Of a stretch of 64,000 nucleotides of DNA, positions 49,689 through 60,738 are shown piece by piece. Each line of letters starts with the position of its first letter. Position 1 is the stretch's first letter. Location of the stretch: the NCBI RefSeq assembly GCF_000377745.1, contig NZ_KB898708.1, positions 310,001 through 374,000 on the forward strand, written 5' to 3'. A program made the translations under genes and the position numbers. The notes beneath the pieces were generated by a model that ran no database searches, was not told the origin of the DNA, and worked only from the letters and a program-made list of their open reading frames with translations. Origin of the DNA: Gilvimarinus chinensis DSM 19667 (GTDB taxonomy: Bacteria > Pseudomonadota > Gammaproteobacteria > Pseudomonadales > Cellvibrionaceae).

Positions 49689-49764
49689 TTACCTTCCTCA
49701 CGCTCGACATGTTTCGCTTATTCAATGATCTTAGCTATTTTTATACTAAAATACACGCCCATAA

Positions 49765-49794
49765 AAAAACACCGGGCTATAGCCCGGTGTTTTT
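49765..49794 (-). terminator. Terminator of ffh
   Basis: A 14-pair stem (AAAAACACCGGGCT) with a two-base loop, symmetrical with A- and T-runs on both sides. It follows ffh on the minus strand. Confidence 0.9.
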
Positions 49795-49808
49795 ACTTGA
49801 TTGACTCT

Positions 49809-51188
49809 TTAGCGCCCCATGCCTGGCGGCAGTCCCCCACCACCCCCTGGCATCATACCTCCTAGACCGCGCATCATTTTCGACATGCCACCGCCTTTCA
49901 TTTTTTTCATCATTTTTGCCATCTGCTTGTGCTGCTTTAACAAACGATTCAAATCCTGAATATTAGTGCCTGACCCCTGAGTAATACGACGCTTGCGCGA
50001 GCTTGTAAGATTATCTGGGTTACGCCGCTCCCACGGTGTCATAGAACCAATAAGCGCCTCCATGACCTTGAATTGCTTCCCCATGTCAGCCTGCTGGACC
50101 ATCTGACTCATATTGCCCATGCCGGGCAACTTATCCATCAATCCGGTCAACCCCCCCATATCCTGCATTTGCTGCAGCTGATCGCGCAAATCCTCCAAGT
50201 CGAAACGTTTGCCCTTTTGCACCTTTTTAACAAGTTTTTCGGCCTTATCTTTATCAATTTTGCGCTCAGCTTCTTCGATAAGGGACATAACATCGCCCAT
50301 ACCGAGAATCCGAGAAGCAATACGGTCAGGGTGGAAAGGCTCCAGCGCATCGACTTTCTCGCCCATGCCCAGAAACTTAATAGGCTTGCCCGTCACCTGA
50401 CGAACAGATAATGCTGCACCACCGCGAGCATCACCATCGGCCTTGGTAAGAATAACGCCCGTCAGCGGCAGTGCATCGTTAAATGCCTGCGCCGTATTTA
50501 CCGCATCCTGGCCAATCATGGCATCAATAACAAAAAGGGTTTCAACAGGATCCGTCACCTTATGCAAAAGGCGAATTTCATCCATCAGAGCCTCATCAAT
50601 ATGCAGCCGACCTGCGGTATCGACGATTAATACATCAAAAAATTGACGCTTTGCATGGTCAATAGCTGCCGTGGCAATAGCATCCGGCTTATCGCTCTCA
50701 CTTGAGGGGAAGAATTCAACGCCAACTTCTTGTGCCAGCGTTTGCAGCTGCGCAATGGCCGCCGGACGATACACGTCCGCACTCACTACCAGCACCTTTT
50801 TCTTTTCGCGCTCAGTTAGGAATTTGGCCAGCTTGGCCACCGATGTGGTTTTACCCGCCCCCTGCAACCCTGCCATAAGGATAACAGCGGGTGGACGGGC
50901 CGCCAGATTGAGGGACTCGTTGGCCTCCCCCATAACAGCAACCAATTCAGACTCTACAATTTTTAGAAATTGCTGCCCAGGATTCAGCGCTTTACCCACT
51001 TGAGTGCCAAGAGCGCGGGACCTCACCCGACCCACAAAATCTTTAACGACAGGTAACGCCACATCCGCCTCTAACAAGGCTTTACGCACTTCTCGTAAGG
51101 TTGCTTGAATATTGTCGTCAGTTAATCGCGCCTTACCGGTGATTTTCTTGAACGTACCTGCAAGACGGTCTTGTAAGTTATCGAACAT
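49809..51188 (-). CDS. ffh: Signal recognition particle GTPase
   Basis: Ffh binds 4.5S RNA and signal sequences and delivers nascent membrane proteins to FtsY. The 459-residue product has the N domain, GTPase motifs GLQGAGKT (107-114), DTAGRLHID and TKADGDARGG, and a methionine-rich C-terminal M domain ending in MPGGGGGLPPGMGR. The ATG at 51188 gives the family start MFDNLQDRLAG; a longer frame at 51269 is not favoured. It is divergent from ypjD, as in E. coli. Confidence 0.98.
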   Translation of the reverse strand: MFDNLQDRLAGTFKKITGKARLTDDNIQATLREVRKALLEADVALPVVKDFVGRVRSRALGTQVGKALNPGQQFLKIVESELVAVMGEANESLNLAARPPAVILMAGLQGAGKTTSVAKLAKFLTEREKKKVLVVSADVYRPAAIAQLQTLAQEVGVEFFPSSESDKPDAIATAAIDHAKRQFFDVLIVDTAGRLHIDEALMDEIRLLHKVTDPVETLFVIDAMIGQDAVNTAQAFNDALPLTGVILTKADGDARGGAALSVRQVTGKPIKFLGMGEKVDALEPFHPDRIASRILGMGDVMSLIEEAERKIDKDKAEKLVKKVQKGKRFDLEDLRDQLQQMQDMGGLTGLMDKLPGMGNMSQMVQQADMGKQFKVMEALIGSMTPWERRNPDNLTSSRKRRITQGSGTNIQDLNRLLKQHKQMAKMMKKMKGGGMSKMMRGLGGMMPGGGGGLPPGMGR

Positions 51189-51400
51189 AAATAAGTATCG
51201 CTTCCCAAGTAGGCCACTTTTTGACCAATTACATTCACGAACACGGCCACAGCCGTTTGATGGTGGCATTATACCGTCTAACGACGGCGCATTACTATTC
51301 AGCCCAGGGCAGGACTAATTCTCATTTTCAGCCTTCTCATCACGAACTTCCTATGCGACACTTCGTGACTTATGGATATTGTCGTGGAATTATCTATCTA

Positions 51401-52192
51401 ATGCCCTACACCATCAACATACTTGCAATTTGCTTCTATTTCGCCGCCTGGAGCCACCTGATGTACAGCGTTAGGCGGTTAAAAATGCCAAGCAATGGCT
51501 TTTTTTTCATCCTTACGCCGATTGCCTTGGTTTTGCATATAGTAGGGTCTTACAAACTCATCATCACGCCCGATGGACTGACATTACAGTTGTTTGGCGT
51601 TCTATCGCTCGTCTTTTGCTGTGTTAATTCAATTGTTTTTATCAGCGCTTTTCGTCGGCCGGTGCAAAATTTATTCTTACTATTGTTTCCCCTAACCACC
51701 ATAGCAATCGCCTCAGCACTTCTATTTAAAGGACAAAAGACTGTACTTCCCGTAACGCTAGGCCTAGCCAGTCATGTCCTGCTTTCTGTACTTGCTTATA
51801 GCGTTCTTACCATCGCCACTTTACAGGCACTGTTTCTAGCCTTTCAAAATTACCGTCTGAAACACAAGCGTACACTACCACCGCTGCAGCTAATGCCCCC
51901 ATTACAAACCATGGAATCCCTGTTGTTTGAAATCCTATGGGCAGGGCAACTTTTACTTAGCGCCTCTATTATCTCCGGAATTATATTTCTCGATGATATA
52001 TTCGCTCAACATGCTGTGCATAAGACCGTATTCACTATATCTGCCTGGTTTATTTACAGCTTACTGCTTTGGGGAAGGTACAAGTTGGGCTGGCGCGGCT
52101 ACACCGCAATTCGATGGACGCTCGGTGGTTTTGCCATGTTGATGTTGGCGTATTTCGGTAGCAAGCTAGTGCTCGAGTTTATCCTTAACTAA
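51401..52192 (+). CDS. ypjD: YpjD inner-membrane protein (CcsA family)
   Basis: A 263-residue polytopic protein with about eight membrane helices. It belongs to the cytochrome c assembly (CcsA) family; the segment GLASHVLLSVLAYSVLTIA holds the typical His in a helix. No CcmC-type WWD motif is evident, so its role in heme handling is uncertain. The frame opens earlier (51221), but MPYTINILAICFYF at 51401 gives the length of E. coli YpjD and the usual start. It is followed by the corB gene, as in E. coli. Confidence 0.85.
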   Translation: MPYTINILAICFYFAAWSHLMYSVRRLKMPSNGFFFILTPIALVLHIVGSYKLIITPDGLTLQLFGVLSLVFCCVNSIVFISAFRRPVQNLFLLLFPLTTIAIASALLFKGQKTVLPVTLGLASHVLLSVLAYSVLTIATLQALFLAFQNYRLKHKRTLPPLQLMPPLQTMESLLFEILWAGQLLLSASIISGIIFLDDIFAQHAVHKTVFTISAWFIYSLLLWGRYKLGWRGYTAIRWTLGGFAMLMLAYFGSKLVLEFILN

Positions 52193-52273
52193 ATGGCCAC
52201 TTATGCGTATTGCGCAATGATGCAAACTGCTTCAAGATAGCCGGCCAGCATGTAATACAGGCAATATGTACCC

Positions 52274-53551
52274 TTGAACGAAGTCTCATTAGAACTGCTT
52301 TTTAGCATTCTGGCCGCACTTTTAGTGATTTCGGCCTTCTTCTCCAGCTCAGAAACGGCAATGATGTCAATCAACCGTTACCGCCTTAAACACCTGAGCA
52401 AGAAAGGTGACAAGGGGGCGCTGCGTGTTGAACAGTTGCTCGCCCGACCAGACCGCTTGATTGGCCTGATTCTGATTGGTAACAACCTGGCTAACAATTT
52501 CGCTGCTATTGTCGCGGCCATGATCGGGGTAAAGCTGCTGGGCGAAGATTCCGGCCCCGCCATTGGCGGTTTAGTACTCACCCTATTTATGCTTGTTTTC
52601 GCTGAAGTCGCCCCCAAAACCCTAGCCACTTTATACCCCGAACGCATCTCTTTTTTCGCCAGCCTACTATTGAAACCCTTATCTTACGTACTGCATCCCG
52701 CGGTATTACTGGTTAATGGTATTTCTAATTCAGTAACGAAGCTATTCGGCCTGGAAAAGAAGCACTCGCACATCGAACATCTCGACCCTGATGAGCTGCG
52801 CACAGTGGTTGATGAAGCGGGTGAGCTTATCCCCGACCAACACCAAGGCATGCTGCTGAACATTCTGGATTTGGAAAAATCCACCGTCGAAGACATTATG
52901 ATTCCACGCAACGAAGTGGAAGGCCTTGATTTAGAAGACGATATCGACACCTTACTGCATAAAATTCGTAACTCAGAATACACTCGCTTACCGGTTTACA
53001 CCGCTGACCTCAATAACGTTGTAGGCCTGTTACACCTGCGCAATGTCGCACGGTTTTTAAATGGTGCTGACACAGACGTCACCTCCGATTTAATCGTTAG
53101 TTACGCCGATGAACCCTATTTCGTGCCGGAATCAACACCACTACACACTCAGCTAATGAACTTTCAAACTCAGAAATGCCGAATTGCTATGGTTGTGAAT
53201 GAGTATGGAGAAGTTCAAGGTATAGTAACAATGGAAGACCTTCTGGAAGAAATCGTAGGAGAATTCACCACAAATATTGCAGAAGACAACGAACAGGACA
53301 TCATTCCACAAGCCGATGACTGGTATCGCATCCACGGTGGAACGTTCATCCGTGATATCAACCGTGCACTGGAATGGTCTCTTCCAATCGATGGCCCCAA
53401 AACCGTTAATGGCTTGGCAATGGAGTACCTAGAACGTATCCCAGATGGCAACATCAGCTTTTCACTGGAGCAATACTTGTTCGAAACCGAAGAAATTTCG
53501 GACAAAATGGTGACGTGGTTTAAGGTGAAAATGGACGAGAAGCTTCAGTAA
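52274..53551 (+). CDS. corB: CorB/YfjD-type membrane protein (CNNM-CBS-CorC_HlyC)
   Basis: A 425-residue protein with an N-terminal DUF21/CNNM membrane domain (SAFFSSSETAMMSINRYRL, four helices to about residue 170), a pair of CBS domains (about 205-330; VVNEYGEVQGIVTMEDLLEE) and a C-terminal CorC_HlyC domain. CorB-type proteins are linked with magnesium and cobalt efflux. Start is TTG at 52274 with no strong ribosome site. The ffh-ypjD-corB order follows E. coli. Confidence 0.93.
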   Translation: MNEVSLELLFSILAALLVISAFFSSSETAMMSINRYRLKHLSKKGDKGALRVEQLLARPDRLIGLILIGNNLANNFAAIVAAMIGVKLLGEDSGPAIGGLVLTLFMLVFAEVAPKTLATLYPERISFFASLLLKPLSYVLHPAVLLVNGISNSVTKLFGLEKKHSHIEHLDPDELRTVVDEAGELIPDQHQGMLLNILDLEKSTVEDIMIPRNEVEGLDLEDDIDTLLHKIRNSEYTRLPVYTADLNNVVGLLHLRNVARFLNGADTDVTSDLIVSYADEPYFVPESTPLHTQLMNFQTQKCRIAMVVNEYGEVQGIVTMEDLLEEIVGEFTTNIAEDNEQDIIPQADDWYRIHGGTFIRDINRALEWSLPIDGPKTVNGLAMEYLERIPDGNISFSLEQYLFETEEISDKMVTWFKVKMDEKLQ

Positions 53552-53624
53552 GCGCACCGAGCAAAAGCTATACCCAGCCGCTAGTCTAACATTCCGAGTA
53601 TAAACACTTAACGTTTACGAATTA

Positions 53625-53828
53625 TCATTTACGCACTTTATGCAGTAACCAGCCAGCCAATGCAGCTAAGGCTATAGTGGCGCCAAGCAGCACAATGGCA
53701 GCAAAAGCATAACTCAAAACATCGCGCCAGCTTACGCCCCAGCCATATATTGCGAGACCAATAAAGCACAAACAGGAAAGAAAGCATGTGGCCGCAAGGC
53801 GACGGTAACGTCCCAAACTTTTAAACAT
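53625..53828 (-). CDS. Small two-helix membrane protein
   Basis: A 67-residue protein with two membrane helices (about 12-33 and 38-60) flanked by basic residues (RYRRLAAT at the start, HKVRK at the end). I do not recognise it. Its ATG overlaps the rhodanese stop codon (TAATG), so it is part of the cysS operon. Confidence 0.65.
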   Translation of the reverse strand: MFKSLGRYRRLAATCFLSCLCFIGLAIYGWGVSWRDVLSYAFAAIVLLGATIALAALAGWLLHKVRK

Positions 53829-54208
53829 TACTGATCGCCTTCAGCCGAAGCTTCAAGCTGTTCGCGCAGTGCAACTGCACCTTGCCGATCAACAGCATTT
53901 TCGACCCGGCTGTACCCTAAACTTTCTAGTGTTTTCTGCGCCAAAGCAGCCCGCCGACCGCTACGACAGTACAGAACAATGTGCTGATCTTTATTAAGCT
54001 CAAGCCCCGCAACACCAGAAGCAATATCTTCATGGGGGATATTCACCGCGCCACTCATGTGGCCCGAGGCAAACTCTTCGGCCGTGCGAACATCAACCCA
54101 AACCACAGGCTCTGCGCTGCTCACCATTAACGGCAGGAACATAGCAGCGCAAACTGCAATGAACAGCCTTAAAACAACACCCACTTCCTTACGGCCTCTC
54201 ATACTCAT
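53828..54208 (-). CDS. Exported rhodanese-like protein
   Basis: A 126-residue single-domain rhodanese with an N-terminal signal peptide (hydrophobic 11-32, likely cleavage before AEPVV) and the active Cys81 in VLYCRSGRRAA. Small periplasmic rhodaneses such as PspE have sulfurtransferase activity. The start overlaps the cysS stop by four bases (ATGA), so it is translated with cysS, though a role for it in cysteine metabolism is only inferred. Confidence 0.85.
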   Translation of the reverse strand: MSMRGRKEVGVVLRLFIAVCAAMFLPLMVSSAEPVVWVDVRTAEEFASGHMSGAVNIPHEDIASGVAGLELNKDQHIVLYCRSGRRAALAQKTLESLGYSRVENAVDRQGAVALREQLEASAEGDQ

Positions 54209-55596
54209 TCACGACGCCATTGAGTGCCCGAGGGAGAATCTTCCAAAATGATACCCGCAGCAACAAGTTCATCACGAATCTGATCGGCACGAGAAAAATC
54301 ACGATCGCTTTTCGCCGCTGCGCGCTCGGCAATCAATTTCTCTACCTGTTCAGCCGACATAGAATCTCCGCTAGCCTGCTGTAAAAATTCCTCAGGTTTA
54401 GATTGCAGCAGCCCCAAAATACCACCTAAAGCCTTAAGAATGGAGGCCATCTGTTCTGCCTTGGCCACATCTTTCTCAGCGTTTAAGGCACGCGCTAAGT
54501 CAAACATTGACGCCAAGGCTTCCCGCGTATTGAAATCATCGTTCATGGAGTCGACAAAACGCTGATAATACTTATCGGCGCTCAACACCTCATTCTCCGC
54601 TAAAGAGACAGCCTCGTAACCACGCAATGCGCTGTAAAAACGATCCAACCCGGCCTTTGCCTCCACCAAATTATCTTCAGAATAATTAATAGGGCTGCGG
54701 TAGTGGCTGCTGATCAGTAAGTAACGCACCACTTCTGGGTGATACTTTTCCAATACGTCACGAATGGTAAAAAAATTGCCCACTGATTTGGACATTTTCT
54801 CGCCATCCAAGCGCACGGCCCCGGCATGCATCCAGTAATTAGCGTACTGACATCCATTTGCCGCCTCACTTTGAGCGATTTCATTTTCATGGTGCGGGAA
54901 GGGTAAATCCGGACCGCCACCGTGAATATCAAAATTGCTGCCCAAGCAATGCTTGCTCATGGCAGAACACTCGATATGCCAGCCGGGGCGACCCGGCCCC
55001 CAAGGCGAGTCCCAGCTCACTTCCCCCGTCTCTGCGGCCTTCCACAACGCAAAGTCTCGCGGATCTTCTTTGGCGCTACCCACTTCGACTCGAGCACCGG
55101 CCAGCAGCTCATCCAACTTTTTATTCGTAAGCTTGCCATAACCCTCAAAACGAGAAACGCGGTAATACACATCACCGTTATCGGCTTTGTAGGCAAAATC
55201 TTTCTCTTCCAGCGTTTGAATCAAAGCCACGATATCGCTGATATGAGCCGTTGCACGGGGCTCTTGATCGGGCGGCAATATACCCAAAGCCTTTTCATCA
55301 TCGTGCATAAAGTCAATAAAGCGGCGGGTTAAATCTGTATAGGGCTCGTTATTTTCTTCCGCGCGACGCAAAATTTTATCGTCAATATCAGTGATATTTC
55401 TGACATAGTTTACATCCCAACCCTGCGAGCGCAGGTAGCGGGTAATAACATCAAAAGCAACCAGCACGCGCGCGTGACCGATATGACAAAAGTCATACAC
55501 GGTGATACCACAGACATAAAGGCCGATTTTGCCGGCCTCCAACGGTTTAAAACTCTCTTTTTGTCGACTTAAGGTGCTGTAAATTTTTAATGACAT
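54205..55596 (-). CDS. cysS: Cysteinyl-tRNA synthetase
   Basis: Charges tRNA-Cys. The 463-residue class I synthetase has HIGH (38-41, within YDFCHIGHARV), the zinc ligand Cys29 (LYVCGIT), the zinc site WHIECSAMS, and KMSKS in GEKMSKSVGNFF. Length is the usual one. It is 26 bases downstream of glnS and overlaps the rhodanese gene by four bases. It is preceded by no visible T-box, which is usual for Gram-negatives. Confidence 0.98.
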   Translation of the reverse strand: MSLKIYSTLSRQKESFKPLEAGKIGLYVCGITVYDFCHIGHARVLVAFDVITRYLRSQGWDVNYVRNITDIDDKILRRAEENNEPYTDLTRRFIDFMHDDEKALGILPPDQEPRATAHISDIVALIQTLEEKDFAYKADNGDVYYRVSRFEGYGKLTNKKLDELLAGARVEVGSAKEDPRDFALWKAAETGEVSWDSPWGPGRPGWHIECSAMSKHCLGSNFDIHGGGPDLPFPHHENEIAQSEAANGCQYANYWMHAGAVRLDGEKMSKSVGNFFTIRDVLEKYHPEVVRYLLISSHYRSPINYSEDNLVEAKAGLDRFYSALRGYEAVSLAENEVLSADKYYQRFVDSMNDDFNTREALASMFDLARALNAEKDVAKAEQMASILKALGGILGLLQSKPEEFLQQASGDSMSAEQVEKLIAERAAAKSDRDFSRADQIRDELVAAGIILEDSPSGTQWRRE

Positions 55597-55622
55597 AATC
55601 TTGGCAGAAATTGAGTATCCGG

Positions 55623-57323
55623 TTAGTTTTGCTGAGAAATTTTAGCCCAGCTGTCGCGTAAACCTATTGTGCGATTAAACACTGGCTTACCGTCTTTACT
55701 GTAATCAGCATCCAAACAGAAATACCCTTCCCTCTCAAACTGATAGGCTTTTTCGGCTTCGGCGCCTGCTAAAGAAGGTTCGGCCATACAACCAGTCAAC
55801 ACTTCAAGACTGTCTGGATTAATAGCTTTCAAAAAGTCTTCACCACCCGCACCAGGATTGGCTTCGCTGAACAGGCGATCGTACAAACGTACATCGCATT
55901 TCAAATGGTTAGTACCGCACACCCAATGAATCACGCCTTTAGGTTTAACGCCGTCCTCCGGATCGAGCCCGACGGTATTTTCAATAATGCGAGCTTTTAC
56001 CTCGACGATATTGCCATCGTCGTCTTTTACGCATTCATCCGCTTCTATCACATAAGCGTTACGCAAACGCACTCGCTTACCAATAACCAAGCGCTTGTAT
56101 TTTTTATTGGCCTCTTCCCGAAAATCATCCGCATCAATGTATAGGGTCGAGGAAAACGGCAGCTCTCGCTCAGCCAAATCATCACGATTAGGGTGTCCAG
56201 GCGCAGTGAAAATTTCCTGCTTATCAGCAGGGTAATTCGTCAAGGTCAGTTTTAGCGGCCGCAGCACACACATAGCACGAGGTGCATTTTTATCCAAATC
56301 GTCCCGCACACAGTATTCCAGCATGCTGACGTCAACAACACTGTCGGATCGGGTCACGCCGATCCGTTCGCAAAAATTGCGTAAAGAGGCCGGTGTATAG
56401 CCCCGGCGACGCATGCCTGAAATAGTCGGCATACGTGGATCATCCCAACCGTCAACAAACCCCTCGTCCACCAGCTGCCGCAACTTACGCTTACTGGTCA
56501 CCGTATAATTTAAATTCAGCCGCGCAAACTCATACTGCTTTGGCGTTGCAGGCACGGATAAATTCTCGATAAACCACTCATACAAAGGGCGGTGATCTTC
56601 AAACTCAAGAGTACAGATCGAATGGGTAATACCCTCAAGAGCATCGCTTTGCCCGTGGGCAAAGTCGTATGAGGGGTAAACGCACCATGTATCGCCTGTG
56701 TGGTGGTGATGTACCTTTTTGATTCTATAAATAACCGGATCACGCAGGTTTATATTGGGAGCGCTCATATCAATTTTTGCGCGCAACGAGCAACTACCTT
56801 CTTCCAGCTCGCCCAGTTTCATTTTCTCAAACAGCGCCAGATTCTCTTCCACACTGCGATCACGATTGGGGCTGTTGCGACCGGGTTCGGTTAAGGTGCC
56901 ACGATACTCCCGAGCTTGCTCAGCACTCAGATCACAGACATAAGCCTTACCAGCACGAATCAATTCCAGCGCCCAGTTATACAAGCGATCAAAATAGTCT
57001 GAGGTAAAGCGAATATCGCCACTCCACTCAAACCCCAGCCAGGTCACATCGCGCTTGATGGACTCAACAAACTCTTCGCTTTCTTTTTCCGGATTTGTGT
57101 CATCGAATCGCAGATTGCACTGACCTCCAAATTCACGAGCCAGACCAAAATTCAAGCAGATGGATTTGGCGTGACCGATGTGTAAATAACCATTCGGCTC
57201 AGGAGGAAAGCGGGTACTGATGGACGCCACCTTACCCTCAGCAAGATCACGTTTAATAATATTTTGCAGAAAATGGGCTGGCTTTTCGCTTGCCGGCGCA
57301 TCCGCTAAAGAGTTGTCGCTCAT
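55623..57323 (-). CDS. glnS: Glutaminyl-tRNA synthetase
   Basis: Charges tRNA-Gln. The 566-residue class I enzyme has the HIGH motif in [10 protein letters not shown] (48-51) and the second motif as [10 protein letters not shown], with Thr where Met usually stands in [22 protein letters not shown] and [17 protein letters not shown] are family segments. It lies 26 bases upstream of cysS. The presence of both means direct charging of Gln rather than transamidation. Confidence 0.97.
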   Translation of the reverse strand: MSDNSLADAPASEKPAHFLQNIIKRDLAEGKVASISTRFPPEPNGYLHIGHAKSICLNFGLAREFGGQCNLRFDDTNPEKESEEFVESIKRDVTWLGFEWSGDIRFTSDYFDRLYNWALELIRAGKAYVCDLSAEQAREYRGTLTEPGRNSPNRDRSVEENLALFEKMKLGELEEGSCSLRAKIDMSAPNINLRDPVIYRIKKVHHHHTGDTWCVYPSYDFAHGQSDALEGITHSICTLEFEDHRPLYEWFIENLSVPATPKQYEFARLNLNYTVTSKRKLRQLVDEGFVDGWDDPRMPTISGMRRRGYTPASLRNFCERIGVTRSDSVVDVSMLEYCVRDDLDKNAPRAMCVLRPLKLTLTNYPADKQEIFTAPGHPNRDDLAERELPFSSTLYIDADDFREEANKKYKRLVIGKRVRLRNAYVIEADECVKDDDGNIVEVKARIIENTVGLDPEDGVKPKGVIHWVCGTNHLKCDVRLYDRLFSEANPGAGGEDFLKAINPDSLEVLTGCMAEPSLAGAEAEKAYQFEREGYFCLDADYSKDGKPVFNRTIGLRDSWAKISQQN

Positions 57324-57472
57324 AAAGCTCAGAATCCAAACGAGAATAAATTAGGCGAAAGTAAACAGGGTATTGTATAACCTGCGCAGAAGATTTCCTA
57401 CCTTCAACTTAACCTGCACCACCCTCGACAGAAGTGTAGTGAGGCTTTAAATCCTGGGTAGAAAATGCCGCA

Positions 57473-58519
57473 TCAAGGCCGCAAAGTGGAACGATAATCG
57501 CCACGCCTTTTCAGCTGATACTCGCGCACCGCTTTGTTATGTTCGTCCAAAGTGGCCGAAAAAACGTGGGTTCCATCACCTTTAGCGACGAAGTACAGGT
57601 CTTGGCCGCTTTCGGGGTGCATGCTCGCATAAAGCGCCCCCTCCCCCGGCAATGCAATAGGTGTAGGCGTTAAGCCGTGATTTGTATAAGTGTTATATGG
57701 TGTATTGCGACGTAAATCAGCACTGCTGATTTTACCTTGGTAGCTCTCGCCCATGCCGTAAATAACGGTTGGATCCGTCTGCAAGCGCATGTTTTGCTGC
57801 AACCGGCGAACAAACACCCCCGCAATTTTTTGCCGCTCCCAGGCAGCGCCGGTTTCACGCTCAACAATCGAGGCCATAATGAGCGCCTCGTACGGCGTTT
57901 TATAAGGAAGGGCTAAATCTCGCTCCTGCCATAAACTGTTCAGCGTGGCAGACATCTTTTCATAGGCGCGCCGCATAATCTCAACATCGGTAGTGCCGCC
58001 ATCGTAATGGTATGTGTCAGGAAAAAACCAACCTTCCGGATGCTCAATAGGCAAATCAAGCAGCGCTAACTGCTCTTCAAGCGGCTTCTCGTGCAAGAGA
58101 GAAGTCACCCGTGGCGCTCGCGATAACGCTTCTACGGCCTCAGCGTAGGTCCAACCCTCAATGATCGCCACAGCGTATTCAATAACATTACCCGTATGCA
58201 GTAAAGTCACCAGCTCGGCCGGCGTTGTACCTGGCTCAAAGCGGTAATCGCCCGCCCTTACAGAAGCCTGTCCCGTAAGTCTTGCATACAGCACCAATGC
58301 CTGCGGATGCTTTAACACCGCAAGCCCGGCTAGCTGATTAGCTACCTGCCCAAGGTTGCCACCAGCAGGAAGCTCATAAACCAAGCCATTATTACCGACA
58401 ATCATCGGCTCGTTGAGCCATTTTTTAAAATACTGATACGCCCCCAGGCCAGCAACCAGGGCGGCTAAAACCGCGAGCAATAACAGCTTTTTAACAACAT
58501 TAACCGCAAGCTGAACCAT
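57473..58519 (-). CDS. mltG: Endolytic peptidoglycan transglycosylase MltG
   Basis: MltG terminates nascent glycan strands at the inner membrane. The 348-residue protein has one N-terminal helix (7-27), a LysM-like part, and a YceG domain with catalytic Glu220 (ASIVERETG) and GWFFPDTYHYDGG. The last section before the stop is a basic tail. The start overlaps the pabC stop (TAATG). In E. coli and Pseudomonas tmk-holB follow; here glnS comes next. Confidence 0.96.
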   Translation of the reverse strand: MVQLAVNVVKKLLLLAVLAALVAGLGAYQYFKKWLNEPMIVGNNGLVYELPAGGNLGQVANQLAGLAVLKHPQALVLYARLTGQASVRAGDYRFEPGTTPAELVTLLHTGNVIEYAVAIIEGWTYAEAVEALSRAPRVTSLLHEKPLEEQLALLDLPIEHPEGWFFPDTYHYDGGTTDVEIMRRAYEKMSATLNSLWQERDLALPYKTPYEALIMASIVERETGAAWERQKIAGVFVRRLQQNMRLQTDPTVIYGMGESYQGKISSADLRRNTPYNTYTNHGLTPTPIALPGEGALYASMHPESGQDLYFVAKGDGTHVFSATLDEHNKAVREYQLKRRGDYRSTLRP

Positions 58520-59388
58520 TAATTTATTGCCCTCTCAAAGTGCGTTCGCACAGATTTCTGTAACTCAACAGCACGAGCAAATCCGGAATATTCGTGCCAC
58601 GGTTTACCACCTTCATCCAGAATCACGCCGACAGATCTAACACCTCTAACGCTGTTGCAAATAATCAGTTCGTCAGAAGTTTTTAAGTCTTCAAGACGTA
58701 ACCGCCGCTCAATGACCGAGAGACCTAATGCCGGAATAATATCGTCACTCAGCAGCTGCCTCATAACCCCTCTTACACCACAGTTATCCAACACAGGCGT
58801 TACCCAAGCACCGTTATTGAACACAAAAATATTGCTTGCGGTAGCTTCTATCACCTCACCCTCAGAGTCGCACAACAATCCTTCGGCCACAGCAGGATCA
58901 CGCCATTCCGCTCGAGCCAAAACCTGTTCTAACCGGCTTAAATGTTTATGCCCTGCCAGCGTGGGATTACGCCCTAGTGTCTGTCTGCATAGGCGCACAG
59001 CGTTAACACACTGATCGTCTGACAACGGCATAAAATCCGGGAAATAGAAGCAAATAAGGCGGCTTTGATCGGCACCAGAAGGGTCATAACCCCTGCCACC
59101 ATCACCTCGGGTTAAAATAATTTTTATAAGCCCACAAGCCTTGGCATCCAGCAGCGCCAATACTGGTTCTAAGCCATTGATGAGAGTCTCGTCGGCAATA
59201 TCAATACTGAGGGCAGCGGCCGACTGTTTAAGCCGGTTTAAATGCAGGGAAAGTAGAGGCGCGTGGCCTCCATAAAGGGCGATAGTCTCAAATAAACCAT
59301 CGCCATAGGCCAGGCCACGATCGAGGGGAGACAGACCCGCGGCCTGCCTGCCATCAATCCACACCTGAGGCTTTGTGCTATCGGCCAT
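58519..59388 (-). CDS. pabC: Aminodeoxychorismate lyase
   Basis: A fold-type IV PLP enzyme that makes p-aminobenzoate for folate. The 289-residue protein has the PLP lysine in HKHLSRLEQVLAR (Lys148), GYGDGLFET-like AYGDGLFETIALY and EATASNIFVF (181-190). Between fabF (27 bases away) and mltG, the same place as in E. coli. Confidence 0.93.
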   Translation of the reverse strand: MADSTKPQVWIDGRQAAGLSPLDRGLAYGDGLFETIALYGGHAPLLSLHLNRLKQSAAALSIDIADETLINGLEPVLALLDAKACGLIKIILTRGDGGRGYDPSGADQSRLICFYFPDFMPLSDDQCVNAVRLCRQTLGRNPTLAGHKHLSRLEQVLARAEWRDPAVAEGLLCDSEGEVIEATASNIFVFNNGAWVTPVLDNCGVRGVMRQLLSDDIIPALGLSVIERRLRLEDLKTSDELIICNSVRGVRSVGVILDEGGKPWHEYSGFARAVELQKSVRTHFERAIN

Positions 59389-59415
59389 GGCCCGTCTTCT
59401 TAGAAAATATGCCGC

Positions 59416-60660
59416 TTATTTCAAGCGAGAAAACACCAGTGAACCATTGGTGCCACCAAAACCAAAGGAGTTTGACAGCACTGCCTGTATGCCTTTTTCC
59501 TGGGCCGTATGCGGCACAAGATTAATATCGCCACACTCTTCATCTGGGTTATCCAGATTAATTGTGGGCGGAGCTACCTGGTCGCGAATAGCCAACACAC
59601 TAAAAATAGCTTCAACGGCCCCAGCTGCTCCCAATAAGTGCCCAATCATGGACTTGGTAGAGCTGACCGCCACCTGATCCACCGCATTTTGCATTACCGA
59701 CTTAACCGCCCGGCACTCCGCCACATCCCCAGCAGGGGTGGATGTACCATGCGCATTAATATAGTTAATATCTTCAAGGGCAATATTCGCGTCTTTAATG
59801 GCATTTTGCATCGATAATGCAGCACCAGAACCGTCTGCGGGTGGCGAGGTCATGTGATAGGCATCGCCGCTCATGCCAAAGCCTACTAACTCAGCATAAA
59901 TATTGGCGCCACGCGCTTTGGCGTGCTCGTACTCTTCAAGCACTAATACACCCGCACCATCCCCCAGCACAAAACCGTCGCGATCTTTGTCCCAAGGGCG
60001 ACTTGCCGCCTTTGGGTTATCATTTCGGCTAGACAGCGCTCGCGCGGCAGCAAAACCGCCCAATCCAACGGGAGTTGTCGCCATTTCGGCACCGCCAGCT
60101 AACATAACATCTGTCTCGCCGTACATAATTGAACGAGCCGCCAAACCTATACAGTGCGTGCCCGTGGTACAGGCTGTGGTAACAGCCAGATTGGGACCAC
60201 GCAATCCATAGTGAATGGACAAGTTGCCCGCAATCATATTGATAATCGCGCCAGGCACAAAAAATGGCGACATACGGCGCGGCCCCTTGTGCTCTACAAC
60301 CAAGGTGCCATCTTCAATGGTGCCAATACCACCAATACCAGAGCCGATGGACACACCCATACGGGCGCTGTTTTCATCGGTCACTTCAAGACCTGAGTCC
60401 CGCATGGCTTGAATACCGGCAACCATACCAAACTGAATAAACCGATCCATTTTACGCGCGTCTTTTTGCGCGAAATAACCGTCTACCGAAAAGTCTTTTA
60501 CAGACGCAGAAAATTGTGTGCTAAACGCAGAGGCATCAAAACTGGTAATTGGTTCGACACCGCTCTTACCATTGAGAATTCCACCCCAGGTATCCGCAAC
60601 CGTATTGCCTAACGGGCTGACCATGCCCAATCCGGTAACAACTACTCTCTTACGCGACAC
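59416..60660 (-). CDS. fabF: 3-oxoacyl-ACP synthase II
   Basis: Condensing enzyme of fatty acid elongation. The 414-residue protein has the triad Cys164 (TTACTTGTH), His304 ([10 protein letters not shown]) and His341 ([14 protein letters not shown]). The acpP-fabF gap has a terminator, so fabF transcription would depend on readthrough or its own promoter. Conserved in order with E. coli. Confidence 0.98.
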   Translation of the reverse strand: MSRKRVVVTGLGMVSPLGNTVADTWGGILNGKSGVEPITSFDASAFSTQFSASVKDFSVDGYFAQKDARKMDRFIQFGMVAGIQAMRDSGLEVTDENSARMGVSIGSGIGGIGTIEDGTLVVEHKGPRRMSPFFVPGAIINMIAGNLSIHYGLRGPNLAVTTACTTGTHCIGLAARSIMYGETDVMLAGGAEMATTPVGLGGFAAARALSSRNDNPKAASRPWDKDRDGFVLGDGAGVLVLEEYEHAKARGANIYAELVGFGMSGDAYHMTSPPADGSGAALSMQNAIKDANIALEDINYINAHGTSTPAGDVAECRAVKSVMQNAVDQVAVSSTKSMIGHLLGAAGAVEAIFSVLAIRDQVAPPTINLDNPDEECGDINLVPHTAQEKGIQAVLSNSFGFGGTNGSLVFSRLK

Positions 60661-60738
60661 TTATTTATCTCCCGCAGCAAGGCTCACACACCTCGCCCGC
60701 CTGTTAAACGACACCGCTTTACGCGATATATAAAAGAA